The notes: a model not told the origin generated them from the sequence alone. A stretch of DNA of 64,000 nt from Flavivirga abyssicola (GCF_030540775.2 NZ_CP141266.1:4203001-4267000); one strand, 5' to 3'. Positions 43,450-52,737 are shown, numbered from the stretch's first letter. Program-made: numbers and translations.

Positions 43450-43632
43450 CTAAACCCTTCCTTTTAAAGCATTAAATACCCATGCATTAGCAAAAAAGCC
43501 TACTCCTACTGCAGCGAAGCCCCAGCCAGCTACATCATCATATCTAAAAGCTCCGAGACCAATCAATGCTAGTCCTACAAAAATCATTACCCACGTAGCC
43601 CAAGCTAACACAGTGTTCTTATTCATTGCCAT
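43450..43632 (-). CDS. Small two-helix membrane protein (CAL67264-like)
   Basis: A 60-residue protein: MNKNTVLAWATWVMIFVGLALIGLGAF and then WGFAAVGVGFFANAWVFNAL, that is two membrane helices with an amphipathic loop (RYDDVAG) between them. From memory it matches a Bacteroidota family of about 60 residues named after Gramella CAL67264. Function unknown. It starts 70 bp upstream of ettA on the same strand. Confidence 0.8.
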   Translation of the reverse strand: MAMNKNTVLAWATWVMIFVGLALIGLGAFRYDDVAGWGFAAVGVGFFANAWVFNALKGRV

Positions 43633-43933
43633 AATAAATTCTTCATTTTTGGCGCATCCTTGCTAGTTGGACAAGGCAGGCTATTTACGACATCTTTCTA
43701 TGACTATAAACAATTTAATATATAGCATATTGCATGTTAAAAAAGATGTTGTTTTCTACCCTTTTACGCAGTTAGAGGAGCAAATATCGTATTTTTAAAT
43801 AAAAAAGCATCCATTTCTGGATGCTTTCTTGTTATTAATACTTCTAAAAAAAGAATTTCTTGAAATCAAAATTCTTCATTTAGGCTACCGTTTTATTCAT
43901 TATCTAATATTTTTAAAGTAATGAATCTTTCGA
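43633..43933. other. 301-bp gene-free stretch with terminator
   Basis: Contains a short inverted repeat (CCTTG...CAAGG, about 43668-43686), a near-match to the -7 box upstream of the 60-aa gene (ATATTTG on the minus strand, about 43784-43790) and the terminator at 43804-43827. Nothing else recognised. Confidence 0.5.
43804..43827 (-). terminator. Intrinsic terminator after the pirin gene
   Basis: A 10-bp stem (43804-43813 with 43818-43827; AAGCATCCA / TGGATGCTT) with a T-run on the minus strand, 106 bp beyond the pirin stop. Confidence 0.75.
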
Positions 43934-44650
43934 TTAATTCATTGGTACTTCAATAATTAATATTGTAGAGTTTGCCTTAGATTTTACTAAAACCGTATCT
44001 GTTTCATAAACACCAATAGCATCTCTATTTTCAAGGGTTTGGTCGTCAACTTCTATCTCCCCTTCAATTAAAAAGATATAAAAACCATTATTTCCACTTT
44101 TTGGACTCAGTGTGACTTCATGCCCCGAATCTAAATCTGAACGGTATATATAAGCTTGTTGACTAATAGGTAATGCCTCGCCTTCTAATTTATCTTTCGG
44201 TGCAACTACAGTTTGTAACGTATTTTTCTGAGCTAGAACATCAAATTTTCTTTGTTCATAGTTTGGAGTAACGCCCATTTCTTCGGGTATGATCCAAAGC
44301 TGTAAAAAGTTAACGTCGTCTGTTTTACTATCATTAAATTCTGAGTGTGTTAAACCAGTACCTGCACTCATTACTTGCACTTCTCCTACTTCAATAGCAC
44401 GTTTATTTCCCATGCTATCTTTGTGTGATAGTGCGCCTTTTAATGGTACCGAAATAATTTCCATGTTTTGGTGCGAATGTGTACCAAAGCCCATTTTTGG
44501 TTGTACTACGTCATCATTAAGCACACGAAGCGCTCCAAAATTCATGCGTTCTGCATCTTGATAACTGGCAAAACTAAATGTATGATGTGATTTTAACCAA
44601 CCGTGATTGGCATATCCTCTTGTATCTGATTTGTGAATTATTGTTTTCAT
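43934..44650 (-). CDS. Pirin-family protein, YhaK-like
   Basis: A 238-residue bicupin. The iron ligands of the N-terminal cupin are present: His-x-His in GTHSHQNMEII, then His and Glu in LTHSEFN. The second cupin is shorter and lacks ligands. Pirins of this kind can act as quercetin 2,3-dioxygenases or as redox sensors. It is one of two pirin genes in tandem below a MarR regulator and FMN reductase, which points to a response to quinones or electrophiles; that is inference. Confidence 0.88.
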   Translation of the reverse strand: MKTIIHKSDTRGYANHGWLKSHHTFSFASYQDAERMNFGALRVLNDDVVQPKMGFGTHSHQNMEIISVPLKGALSHKDSMGNKRAIEVGEVQVMSAGTGLTHSEFNDSKTDDVNFLQLWIIPEEMGVTPNYEQRKFDVLAQKNTLQTVVAPKDKLEGEALPISQQAYIYRSDLDSGHEVTLSPKSGNNGFYIFLIEGEIEVDDQTLENRDAIGVYETDTVLVKSKANSTILIIEVPMN

Positions 44651-44666
44651 TTTTCATGTGTTTTTT

Positions 44667-44765
44667 TCATTCCCTTGCCTGTGCTGAACTTGTTTCAGTA
44701 AAGGAGGGAATCTTAATTATTTTATTAGTTCTTAAAGAGATTCTTCACTTCGTTCTGAATGACAC
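44667..44765. repeat. Paired GTCAT...ATCT-type repeats
   Basis: Unit 1 (44667-44714) runs TCATTCCCTTGCCTGTGC to GGAGGGAATCTT; unit 2 (44738-44765), inverted, runs AGAGATTCTTCACTTCG to TGAATGACA. They fill the gap between the two pirin genes and could pair partly. Confidence 0.65.
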
Positions 44766-44772
44766 TCTCATT

Positions 44773-45645
44773 TTAATTAGCTGGAAGAAACCCCATTTTT
44801 CCCATTTGATAATCCCGCATGGCTTCCATAATTTCTGTTTGTGTATTCATGACATAAGGTCCGTAAGTAGCCACTTTTTCATTGAAAGGTTCTCCGGAAA
44901 GAAACAATAACTTACTGGTATTATTACCTTTGATAGAAAAACCGTTTCCATCTTGATTAAATTGAATGAATTGATTGTCATTGAGTTTCAATACTTCTGA
45001 ATCGTTAACGGTTACTTCTCCATGTAATAAATACAACATCGACTGATGTGTTTTTGAAACCTCTATAAAATGTTCACCTCCTTCTTCAACATCTACCACA
45101 TAAGCATTTACAGCGGTTTGTGTACTTATTTTTCCGTAGTTATTTTCTAATTCACCTGCAACTATTCGAATGTTCACTTTGCCATCTTCAGAATTAACAA
45201 CATTAAATTCTTCGTTTTTTGCGTGCTGATAATTAGCTGGAATCATTTTCTTTTCAGCTGGTAAATTCAACCACAATTGAATACCCTCAAGAGTTCCGCC
45301 TTTTTGTACAAACGCTTTTGTTGGTGCTTCGGCATGAATAATACCACGACCTGCTGTTGTCCATTGTACATCACCGGCTTTAACAATACTTTCATTCCCT
45401 AAAGAGTCTCTGTGCAATTGTTCGCCTTGGATTAAAAATGTAATGGGTTCGAATCCACGGTGTGGATGGGGGCCTAAGTCAAAAGGATTATTGTCTTCTG
45501 AAATGTCATAAGGACCATAATGGTGTAATAATATAAACGGATCGACCATATCAATATTTCGACTTGGTAATGGTTGTCTTAACTGTATAGGTCCCATATT
45601 AACAAAATCACTCCGCCCTACTGTTTTTATTGTATTTGATTTCAT
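44773..45645 (-). CDS. Pirin-family protein
   Basis: A 290-residue bicupin with the classic pirin core: DPFILLHHYGP, the ligand motif HPHRGFEPITFLIQG, HRDSLGN and GIIHAE, giving three His and one Glu for a metal, then a complete C-terminal cupin. Possible quercetinase or redox regulator. It lies upstream of the second pirin on the same strand with a repeat-filled 122-bp gap. Confidence 0.92.
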   Translation of the reverse strand: MKSNTIKTVGRSDFVNMGPIQLRQPLPSRNIDMVDPFILLHHYGPYDISEDNNPFDLGPHPHRGFEPITFLIQGEQLHRDSLGNESIVKAGDVQWTTAGRGIIHAEAPTKAFVQKGGTLEGIQLWLNLPAEKKMIPANYQHAKNEEFNVVNSEDGKVNIRIVAGELENNYGKISTQTAVNAYVVDVEEGGEHFIEVSKTHQSMLYLLHGEVTVNDSEVLKLNDNQFIQFNQDGNGFSIKGNNTSKLLFLSGEPFNEKVATYGPYVMNTQTEIMEAMRDYQMGKMGFLPAN

Positions 45646-45661
45646 TTTTATGCTTTCTTTT

Positions 45662-45738
45662 TATTCCCTCGTAGGAGGGAATCTTTTTATCGCAACCTCA
45701 AGAAGTATTATGAGATTCCCGCCTTCGAGGGAATGACA
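45662..45738. repeat. Inverted pair of GTCAT...ATCT repeats, TCCCTCG core
   Basis: TATTCCCTCGTAGGAGGGAA-TCT (45662-45684) and its near complement ending GAGGGAATGACA (45710-45738). The two can fold into a hairpin between the MarR gene and the first pirin gene. Confidence 0.7.
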
Positions 45739-45747
45739 AATTAATTG

Positions 45748-46185
45748 TCATCGCATTTTATCAAGCAGATTACTTAATTGCTCTGCTTCGGCTTCGTTTA
45801 AATTTTTTAATAAATCTTTGTTAATGGTATGTGGAATGGACGCTAAAAGCTTTTTTCCTTCATCTGTAATAACTATTTTAACAACACGTCTGTCATGCTC
45901 TGAAGGTATGCGCTTAATATAATCCTTGGCACATAATTTATCCATTAATCTAGTGGCATTCGGTGAACGTTCCAACATTCTGTCCTTAATCACCTGTACC
46001 TTTAAAGGTTCTTTAGCACCATTTAATATTCTTAAAATATTGTACTGTTGGGGAGATATCCCAAATGGTTTAAAGAAATCATTCTGATAACTCGTTATCC
46101 AACTTGCTGTATATATAATATTCAACAAGGCTTTAATTCTGTTATTTGGAAATTTTGAATTGATATCTTTAGAGAAATCTCCCAT
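45748..46185 (-). CDS. MarR-family transcriptional regulator
   Basis: A 145-residue winged-helix regulator: FKPFGISPQQYNILRILNG, the recognition region LERSPNATRLMDKLCAKDYI and the wing SEHDRRVVKIVITDEG. A single cysteine (LCAKDY) in the recognition helix could sense oxidants, which is speculative. It sits between FMN reductase and two pirins, all on the minus strand, and likely controls them. Confidence 0.88.
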   Translation of the reverse strand: MGDFSKDINSKFPNNRIKALLNIIYTASWITSYQNDFFKPFGISPQQYNILRILNGAKEPLKVQVIKDRMLERSPNATRLMDKLCAKDYIKRIPSEHDRRVVKIVITDEGKKLLASIPHTINKDLLKNLNEAEAEQLSNLLDKMR

Positions 46186-46193
46186 GTTTTTTT

Positions 46194-46224
46194 AGTATTC
46201 AGTAAACAGTCCTCAGTATTCAGT
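46194..46224. repeat. Direct repeat AGTATTCAGT
   Basis: Two exact copies (46194-46203 and 46215-46224) 21 bp apart, two helical turns, directly upstream of the MarR gene and within a CAGT-rich simple sequence. Could be regulator sites or a simple repeat. Confidence 0.45.
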
Positions 46225-46754
46225 TATAATTTATTTTGAAAAGATGCTACTTTGTTCTTCAAATCAGAATTCAGTGCTTCATTGGTAATCTTTCCATCCG
46301 TAAAGTTGTCATTGAATGAAGGAAAAGAAAAGTCTTCAATAATATGTCCTCCCATATAAGCAAAACGACCTTTCGCTATATCCAAAACAGTTGCTCCTCC
46401 TCTACCGCCTGGTGATGTTGCCATTAATAGCATAGGCTTCTCACTCCATAACTTACCATCTATTCGAGACATCCAATCAAACAGATTTTTAAATACTGTA
46501 GAATAAGCACCGTTATGTTCTGCTAATGATAAAATAATACCATCTGATGCTTTTATGGCGTCTAAAAATTTATGTGCATTATCTGGAATACCATGATCTA
46601 TTTCGTAATCAATGCCATACAGAGGTAATTCAAAATCGTTAAGATCTAAAATGTTAACCTTTACATTTTCAACCAAACTTGAAGCATATGTTGCCAATTG
46701 ATGATTTATTGAGTTTTTACTATTACTTCCTGCAAATGCTATGATGTTTTTCAT
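46224..46754 (-). CDS. NAD(P)H-dependent FMN reductase / quinone reductase
   Basis: A 176-residue flavodoxin-fold protein: IIAFAGSNSKNSINHQLA for FMN phosphate binding, NILDLNDFELPLYGIDYE, SLAEHNGAYSTVFKNLFDW and LMATSPGGRGGATVL. It reduces FMN or quinones using NAD(P)H. It opens the minus-strand unit with MarR and the pirins and has a clear promoter. Confidence 0.88.
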   Translation of the reverse strand: MKNIIAFAGSNSKNSINHQLATYASSLVENVKVNILDLNDFELPLYGIDYEIDHGIPDNAHKFLDAIKASDGIILSLAEHNGAYSTVFKNLFDWMSRIDGKLWSEKPMLLMATSPGGRGGATVLDIAKGRFAYMGGHIIEDFSFPSFNDNFTDGKITNEALNSDLKNKVASFQNKL

Positions 46755-46776
46755 AAGTATTAATTATTTTATAGTA

Positions 46777-46807
46777 CAAATATAGAATAAAAATATTTAG
46801 TTTCCAA
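46777..46807 (-). promoter_or_regulatory. Promoter of the FMN reductase-MarR-pirin unit
   Basis: Minus strand: TTG at 46805-46807, 20 bases, TATATTTG at 46777-46784; start codon 23 bp downstream. Confidence 0.7.
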
Positions 46808-46934
46808 GGAAAATAATTCCATGTAATATATTTTATGATTGCTTTAACAAAAGTAGAATACTTATACAATTTATAAAGGACCTGTTTTCATAGAAATATC
46901 AACTTTTGTACATTAGCAACAAACTAAATAATAC

Positions 46935-48563
46935 ATGGATATTAACTTCAATAAAAACGAAGATCATAATAAACTTTTACTCTCAGAATTAAATAAACGT
47001 TTAGCTAAAGTAAGCCTTGGTGGTGGTAAAGCTCGTATTGAAAAACTACATGCTAAAGGAAAAATGACAGCAAGAGAGCGTATTAATTATCTTTTAGATG
47101 CCAAGTCGAAGTCTGTTGAAATTGGTGCTTTTGCTGGAGAAGATATGTATATCGAACATGGTGGTTGTCCATCGGGTGGTGTTGTTATAAAAATGGGGTA
47201 TATCAAAGGGAAGCAATGTATCGTCGTAGCTAATGATGCTACAGTGAAGGCGGGAGCCTGGTTTCCTATAACTGGAAAAAAGAATTTACGCGCTCAGGAA
47301 ATTGCTATCGAAAACAAACTTCCTATTATTTATTTAGTGGATTCTGCCGGTGTGTATTTGCCACTTCAGGATGAAATATTTCCAGATAAAGAACATTTTG
47401 GACGTATTTTTAGAAATAACGCTATTATGAGTAGCATGGGTATTACCCAAATTGCTGCTGTTATGGGAAGCTGTGTTGCTGGAGGCGCTTATTTGCCTAT
47501 TATGAGTGACGAGGCTTTAATTGTTGATAAAACAGGAAGTATCTTTCTTGCTGGTAGTTATCTGGTAAAGGCTGCGATTGGAGAGAGTATAGATAATGAG
47601 ACTTTAGGGGGAGCAACAACGCATTGTGAGATTTCTGGAGTGACTGATTATAAAGCTAAGGACGATAAAGATGCTTTAGATACCATCAAAAACATTATAG
47701 ATAAAATTGGTGATTATGATAAAGCAGGCTTTAACAGAAGTGATTCAAAAAAACCAAAAGAAAACATTGAAGATATCTACGGTATTTTACCGAAGTCCAG
47801 AGCTGATCAATACGATATGTATGAGATCATAAAGCGATTGATTGATAATTCTGAATTTGATGAATATAAAGCTGGCTACGGACAAACCATTATTACTTGT
47901 TATGCGAGAATTGATGGCTGGGCTGTTGGCATTGTTGCTAACCAACGTAAACTTGTAAAAACAAAAAAGGGTGAAATGCAATTTGGAGGGGTTATCTATA
48001 ATGATAGCGCAGACAAGGCAACACGTTTTATTGCAAATTGTAATCAGAAAAAAATCCCATTAGTGTTTTTACAGGATGTTACCGGGTTTATGGTTGGTAG
48101 TAAAAGTGAGCACGGAGGCATTATTAAAGATGGTGCAAAAATGGTAAATGCGGTTAGTAATTCTGTGGTTCCAAAATTTACGATTGTCATTGGTAATAGC
48201 TATGGTGCTGGTAATTATGCTATGTGCGGAAAGGCTTATGATCCTAGATTAATTGTTGCATGGCCAAGTGCTGAACTGGCGGTAATGAGTGGAAATTCGG
48301 CTGCCAAAGTATTATTACAAATTGAAAAAGCATCGTTAGAAAAACAAGGTGAAAAGATTACTCCCGAAAAAGAGGAAGCGCTTTTCAAAAAAATAAAAGA
48401 CCGATACGACAATCAAGTATCTCCATATTATGCTGCTGCACGTATTTGGACGGATGCTATTATTGATCCCCTAGATACACGACATTGGATTAGTATGGGT
48501 ATTGAAGCCGCTAATCATGCACCTATTGAAAAGCAATTTAATTTAGGAGTATTACAGGTATAA
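46935..48563 (+). CDS. Acyl-CoA carboxylase, carboxyltransferase (beta) subunit
   Basis: A 542-residue crotonase-fold carboxyltransferase. It begins with GGGKARIEKLHAKGKMTARERINYLLD, typical of methylcrotonyl- and propionyl-CoA carboxylase beta chains. The two oxyanion loops are visible: MGSCVAGGAYLP in the first half and GNSYGAGNYAMCGKAYDP in the second, with FLQDVTGFMVG between. The MCC-like features (PSGGVVIKMGYIKG; AKVLLQIE) favour 3-methylcrotonyl-CoA in leucine degradation. The biotin-carrying alpha subunit is not in the window. Confidence 0.88.
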   Translation: MDINFNKNEDHNKLLLSELNKRLAKVSLGGGKARIEKLHAKGKMTARERINYLLDAKSKSVEIGAFAGEDMYIEHGGCPSGGVVIKMGYIKGKQCIVVANDATVKAGAWFPITGKKNLRAQEIAIENKLPIIYLVDSAGVYLPLQDEIFPDKEHFGRIFRNNAIMSSMGITQIAAVMGSCVAGGAYLPIMSDEALIVDKTGSIFLAGSYLVKAAIGESIDNETLGGATTHCEISGVTDYKAKDDKDALDTIKNIIDKIGDYDKAGFNRSDSKKPKENIEDIYGILPKSRADQYDMYEIIKRLIDNSEFDEYKAGYGQTIITCYARIDGWAVGIVANQRKLVKTKKGEMQFGGVIYNDSADKATRFIANCNQKKIPLVFLQDVTGFMVGSKSEHGGIIKDGAKMVNAVSNSVVPKFTIVIGNSYGAGNYAMCGKAYDPRLIVAWPSAELAVMSGNSAAKVLLQIEKASLEKQGEKITPEKEEALFKKIKDRYDNQVSPYYAAARIWTDAIIDPLDTRHWISMGIEAANHAPIEKQFNLGVLQV

Positions 48564-48596
48564 TGAAACGTTTTCACCCCCAAACTCATTTATATT

Positions 48597-50591
48597 ATGA
48601 AAAAAAGAAAGGTTTTATCCCTACTAGGCCTACTTCTTACTAGTTATGTGCTATATCTAGTTTACGCGTTCTATATTGATACTAATGACAATATAAAATC
48701 CATCTATTTGGTTCCAAAAGATGCCGTTTATGTTATCGAAAGTCAAAAACCAATTGAAAATTGGAATACCATAAGTAAAAGTGATATTTGGAAGCACTTA
48801 AATACCAATGCTTATTTTAATAACCTTTCTGAAAGTCTTAATAAACTAGATACCATCTTTAAACAAGACGAAAGTACTTTTAAAAGATTTGGAAACAGAG
48901 AGATATTAATATCTGCTCATGTATTTACTCCGGAAAAATATGATTTTTTCTATGTCATTGACTTGCAGAAAATAGCAAAACTTGATATTCTAAAAAATCA
49001 TTTAAATACTATTACTTCTGATAACTTTAAAGTGAGTAAGCGAAAGTATCATGAGCATCAAATAACAGAGGTTTATGATACAGAAACTCATGAAACACTT
49101 TACGTGAGTTTTATAAAAAACCAAATGATTGCGTCTTATGTACATACACTCGTTGAAGCTTCAATAGACCAGTATTCTGAACCCGAGATTGGAAGGAACC
49201 TTAATTTTCTAGAAGTAACTAAAGCGATTGGGCATGATGATATGTTCCGTTTATATTTTCAATATAAATATTTGGATGATTTTATTAAAATATTTTCAAA
49301 TAACTCTGGTGAACTTGGAAAAACTTTAAGTAATAGTCTAGAATTTAGTGGCTTTAGCTTTGATTTGGATGATAATACAATTGTTGCTAACGGAATAACA
49401 AATTTTAACAGCAAGGCTAATCCTTACTTAAAAGCGCTGAAAAATTCCGGAACAAGTACCCGAAGTATTAGCCAAGTTGCTCCAAAACAAACGGCGCTTT
49501 ATTTCAGCTTTTCTTTTAGTAGTTTTAATGAGTTTCACAATAATTTTGAGGCTATTCAGAAAGAAAATCCAGAGCAATTTAAAAGTTACTTAGACGGTAT
49601 TGAAAAAGTAGAAAACGCTTTGAAAATTGACTTAAAAGAGAACTTTATTAGTTGGATAGATGATGAAGTCGCACTACTCCAACTTCATTCTACAGTATCT
49701 CGATCTAAAAAAGATATTGCTATTGTTTTAAAAACTAATGATCGTGAAAAAGCAAAGCAAAACTTAGATTTTATTTTAGAACAAATACGAAAACGTAGCC
49801 CTGTAAAATTTAAAGACATTAATTATAAAGGTTATCCTATTAACTTTATGTCCATAAAAGGCTTTTTCAAACTACTCATAGGGAATTTGTTTAAAGGGAT
49901 TGATAAGCCCTATTTTACAATCATAGAAGATTATGTTGTATTTAGCAATCATCCTAATACTTTAAAAAGCATTATAAATAGTTATATAAATAAAGAAACT
50001 CTAGACACTTTTGAGGCTTATAAAGACTTTGATGATGAGTTTGATAGCAAGTGTAGTGTTTTTACTTACATCAATGCTCCTAATTTGTACAATAGTGTGT
50101 ACAACTTTGTAGATATGAATACAAAAAAGCAGTTAAAAGCGAATAAAGATTATTTTATTTGCTTTCCACAAATAGGAATTCAATTAACTCCAGAAAAAAA
50201 CTTTTTTGAAAGCAAACTAATAATCGATTATGAAGATCCTGATATTGTAAAAACGAAATACACTTTTACAGATGCAAGAACGTCTTCAAAAACGAATGTC
50301 CCCTCTCCTCTAATAGAGGTTACTGAGGAGAATTTAAATAAAGAAACTATTTTTAATATTCCTGAAATTTTCCCAACTGATTTAACTGCTAAAGCGTTTA
50401 TAAAAAAACATCCTAATGGAAAGGTTAAATTTTCTGTAGAATTAAAAGATGGGTTAAAGCATGGAGATTATGAGGAATATTATAAGAATGGTAAACTAAA
50501 AATCTCTGGAAAATATTCTAAAGATGTGCAAAGTGGTGCTTGGCGTGTTTATAATTTTGATGAGGATGTTGTATTTAAAAAAAGGTTTTAA
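48597..50591 (+). CDS. Membrane-anchored DUF3352-like protein with C-terminal MORN-type repeats
   Basis: A 664-residue protein: an N-terminal signal anchor (VLSLLGLLLTSYVLYLVYAFY), a long periplasmic region of repeated alpha/beta units (IYLVPKDAVYVIESQKPIENW; QVAPKQTALYFSFSFSSFNEF; KGYPINFMSIKG) recalling DUF3352, and at the end two MORN_2-like repeats (PNGKVKFSVELKDGLKHGDY; YKNGKLKISGKYSKDVQSG). No catalytic motif. It lies 33 bp after the carboxylase gene and may be co-transcribed. Confidence 0.65.
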   Translation: MKKRKVLSLLGLLLTSYVLYLVYAFYIDTNDNIKSIYLVPKDAVYVIESQKPIENWNTISKSDIWKHLNTNAYFNNLSESLNKLDTIFKQDESTFKRFGNREILISAHVFTPEKYDFFYVIDLQKIAKLDILKNHLNTITSDNFKVSKRKYHEHQITEVYDTETHETLYVSFIKNQMIASYVHTLVEASIDQYSEPEIGRNLNFLEVTKAIGHDDMFRLYFQYKYLDDFIKIFSNNSGELGKTLSNSLEFSGFSFDLDDNTIVANGITNFNSKANPYLKALKNSGTSTRSISQVAPKQTALYFSFSFSSFNEFHNNFEAIQKENPEQFKSYLDGIEKVENALKIDLKENFISWIDDEVALLQLHSTVSRSKKDIAIVLKTNDREKAKQNLDFILEQIRKRSPVKFKDINYKGYPINFMSIKGFFKLLIGNLFKGIDKPYFTIIEDYVVFSNHPNTLKSIINSYINKETLDTFEAYKDFDDEFDSKCSVFTYINAPNLYNSVYNFVDMNTKKQLKANKDYFICFPQIGIQLTPEKNFFESKLIIDYEDPDIVKTKYTFTDARTSSKTNVPSPLIEVTEENLNKETIFNIPEIFPTDLTAKAFIKKHPNGKVKFSVELKDGLKHGDYEEYYKNGKLKISGKYSKDVQSGAWRVYNFDEDVVFKKRF

Positions 50592-50729
50592 GACTAATAA
50601 TTTATAGACCGTATTTTATCGTCATAATTGATCATTAATGATTTATTCTCCAGATAGTTGGCTTTAATATTTTTTATTTTCTCATGAAAATTCTGTATCT
50701 TATAGGTTGATAATCAATATTTTTCAATC

Positions 50730-51152
50730 ATGGGAACAATAAAAACACTCAACAAATGGGCAAATGCGCATACGTATTTACCGCTTGATTTATTACGTGT
50801 CGCTTTAGGTGTCTTTTTATTTATAAAGGGCATTGGTTTTATGTCCGACAGTGCCATGCTAATGGAATTATTTAAACCAATACAAAATTTAGCTGGTGGT
50901 ATGGCGGTTATTCATTATGTAGCTCCTGCTCATTTTATTGGCGGTATTTTAATTGCTTTTGGTTTACTTACCAGATGGGTCATTATTGCTCAGCTCCCCA
51001 TTTTAATTGGGGCTATTGTTATAAATTTTGTTGGAGAAATGATTTCCAACAATTTGTTTTTAGCTGTTATGACGTTATTTGTTTGTCTCTTCTTCTTAAT
51101 ATACGGTTCTGGAAAAAACTCCTTGGATTATTATTTTAAAATGCAGAAGTGA
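50730..51152 (+). CDS. DoxX-family membrane protein
   Basis: A 140-residue protein with four membrane helices: LDLLRVALGVFLFIKGIGFM, AVIHYVAPAHFIGGILIAFG, VIIAQLPILIGAIVINFVG and LFLAVMTLFVCLFFLIYGSG. The LLRVALGVFLFIKGIGF pattern and length fit DoxX/DoxD-like proteins, linked to quinone redox chemistry or oxidative stress in other bacteria. Role here unknown. Confidence 0.8.
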   Translation: MGTIKTLNKWANAHTYLPLDLLRVALGVFLFIKGIGFMSDSAMLMELFKPIQNLAGGMAVIHYVAPAHFIGGILIAFGLLTRWVIIAQLPILIGAIVINFVGEMISNNLFLAVMTLFVCLFFLIYGSGKNSLDYYFKMQK

Positions 51153-51170
51153 AAAAAGAAGTCTATTTTT

Positions 51171-51240
51171 TGTCCGTTCGAGCGCAGTCGAGAACCATAT
51201 ATCTTTAAATATAGAGGTTTCGACTGCGCTCAACCAGACA
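51171..51240. repeat. Hairpin made of inverted GCGCAGTCGA repeats
   Basis: Left arm TGTCCGTTCGAGCGCAGTCG (51171-51190) then AGAACC; right arm 51216-51240 is its near complement. About 25 bp pair with few mismatches. Sits between the convergent DoxX and vWA genes and could end both transcripts. Confidence 0.75.
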
Positions 51241-51285
51241 TTCTTTTTATATCTACCTTATTAGAATCCACAGAAATTTAAAAAC

Positions 51286-52737
51286 TTAACTTACTACTCC
51301 AGAATATTTCTCTATTAGTCTTACAATTAAATCGTTTAGTTTTTCAACTTCAAAATTATCTGTACTTGGTTTTAAATGTGGATTACCAATCCCGCTATCA
51401 TCAGTAATAAAAACATAAGTCCCATTTGTTGAAACACTAAAGAAACGCATTAAAAACTCAACATTCTTATCAGCTCCACTAGCTACTATTGGGATTATTT
51501 TTATTCCTTTTTCTTGTGCCAATTTTATTTGCTCTTTAATTATAGCTACATTTTCTTTAGTAAAATGAGGCGGGGCATCTAGCAATAAAAACAATAATTT
51601 TGCTTTTGCGTTAGCATTCCATTTTTTGCTCATAGATACTTTCAATGCTTGCTCTACAGCTTCTTCATAATCTCCACCTCCTCCTGCTCCTTGATGAGAT
51701 AAAATATCTTTGACTGCATTGATATCTGAATTAAAGTCAAAATCTCTTACTACATATGCATCTCCAAAATCTCTATAAAACGTTAAGGCTACTCGCTTGT
51801 TGTCTATACTTTTATCCAATCTCGTAATAATATTTTTTAATTCAGATTTTAAATAATCTATTTCGTCCCCCATCGACCCTGTAGCATCAATAGTAAACAT
51901 AACATCAATATCGTTAGATTGTGATTGTGCATCTAATGTAAACTCAATCCGCTCGTATGTGTTTGTGATTTTTTTTCCAAAAATTCTTTTGTTTTGTTGA
52001 ATTTGAAGGGTATAATATTCTCCTTCACATTTTTGATTCAAATCTTTAAATAATGTAACTTCTCCTGTAAAATCTGTTCTTGCTGTCATTATTAATTGAT
52101 TTGATTCATTAAACAAAGACACTTTTATATTATTTAGAGGTAATCCTTTATTGTCGTTAATAGCTATTTGTATTTTGTTTTCCAGATAAAAATTCCAGTT
52201 TTGTTGTATTTCTTTATATTCGTCTTTCTTTAAATTCTTTTTCCACTCACTCCATTTCTCTAAGTCATTAATCTCTCCAGCTGTTAATAAACCCGATTGG
52301 GGCTCTTGACTATTGATTTTTACTCCACTAACTTTTCCAGATAATTTTGAAGAAACCGATTCTGACTTAACAGCAGCAACAGCACTCGTTATTTCCCTTT
52401 TTTTTGCTGTACCATATCCTTTTATTACGATTTCATCTAAGCTTGATGTATCTTCTTCTAGTACTACTGAAATTGTATTAAGGGTTCCAACTTTCTTTTC
52501 TTGCGTTACAAAACCAAGGTAAGTAAAGACAAGAATATCCGTTAACTTTGCTTTAATTTTATATAATCCCTCAAAATCTGTAGTAACCCCTTTGCTTGTT
52601 CCCTTAATTAAAACATTAACACCTGCTAACGGTAAATTATCACTTGCCGATGTTACTTTTCCCGATATTAGTCTTTCTTGTCCTTGAATTTGTATTGAAG
52701 TGGTCAATACAATAATGAATGTTAATAGTGCTTTCAT
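51286..52737 (-). CDS. Chimeric secreted protein: SusC-like N-terminus joined to a vWA domain
   Basis: A 483-residue protein. Signal peptide MKALLTFIIVLTTSIQIQGQ; CarboxypepD_reg-like sandwich at about 23-95 (ISGKVTSASDNLPLAGVNVL); a stub of TonB-plug-like sequence at about 98-145 (LDEIVIKGYGTAKKREITSA; KLSGKVSGVKI), normally followed by a receptor barrel; a linker with a second beta-sandwich (about 185-270); and a vWA domain at about 275-480 with the MIDAS-type DATGSMGDE and LLDAPPH. There is no barrel, so it cannot be a transporter. It probably binds proteins at the surface or in the periplasm. Confidence 0.75.
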   Translation of the reverse strand: MKALLTFIIVLTTSIQIQGQERLISGKVTSASDNLPLAGVNVLIKGTSKGVTTDFEGLYKIKAKLTDILVFTYLGFVTQEKKVGTLNTISVVLEEDTSSLDEIVIKGYGTAKKREITSAVAAVKSESVSSKLSGKVSGVKINSQEPQSGLLTAGEINDLEKWSEWKKNLKKDEYKEIQQNWNFYLENKIQIAINDNKGLPLNNIKVSLFNESNQLIMTARTDFTGEVTLFKDLNQKCEGEYYTLQIQQNKRIFGKKITNTYERIEFTLDAQSQSNDIDVMFTIDATGSMGDEIDYLKSELKNIITRLDKSIDNKRVALTFYRDFGDAYVVRDFDFNSDINAVKDILSHQGAGGGGDYEEAVEQALKVSMSKKWNANAKAKLLFLLLDAPPHFTKENVAIIKEQIKLAQEKGIKIIPIVASGADKNVEFLMRFFSVSTNGTYVFITDDSGIGNPHLKPSTDNFEVEKLNDLIVRLIEKYSGVVS

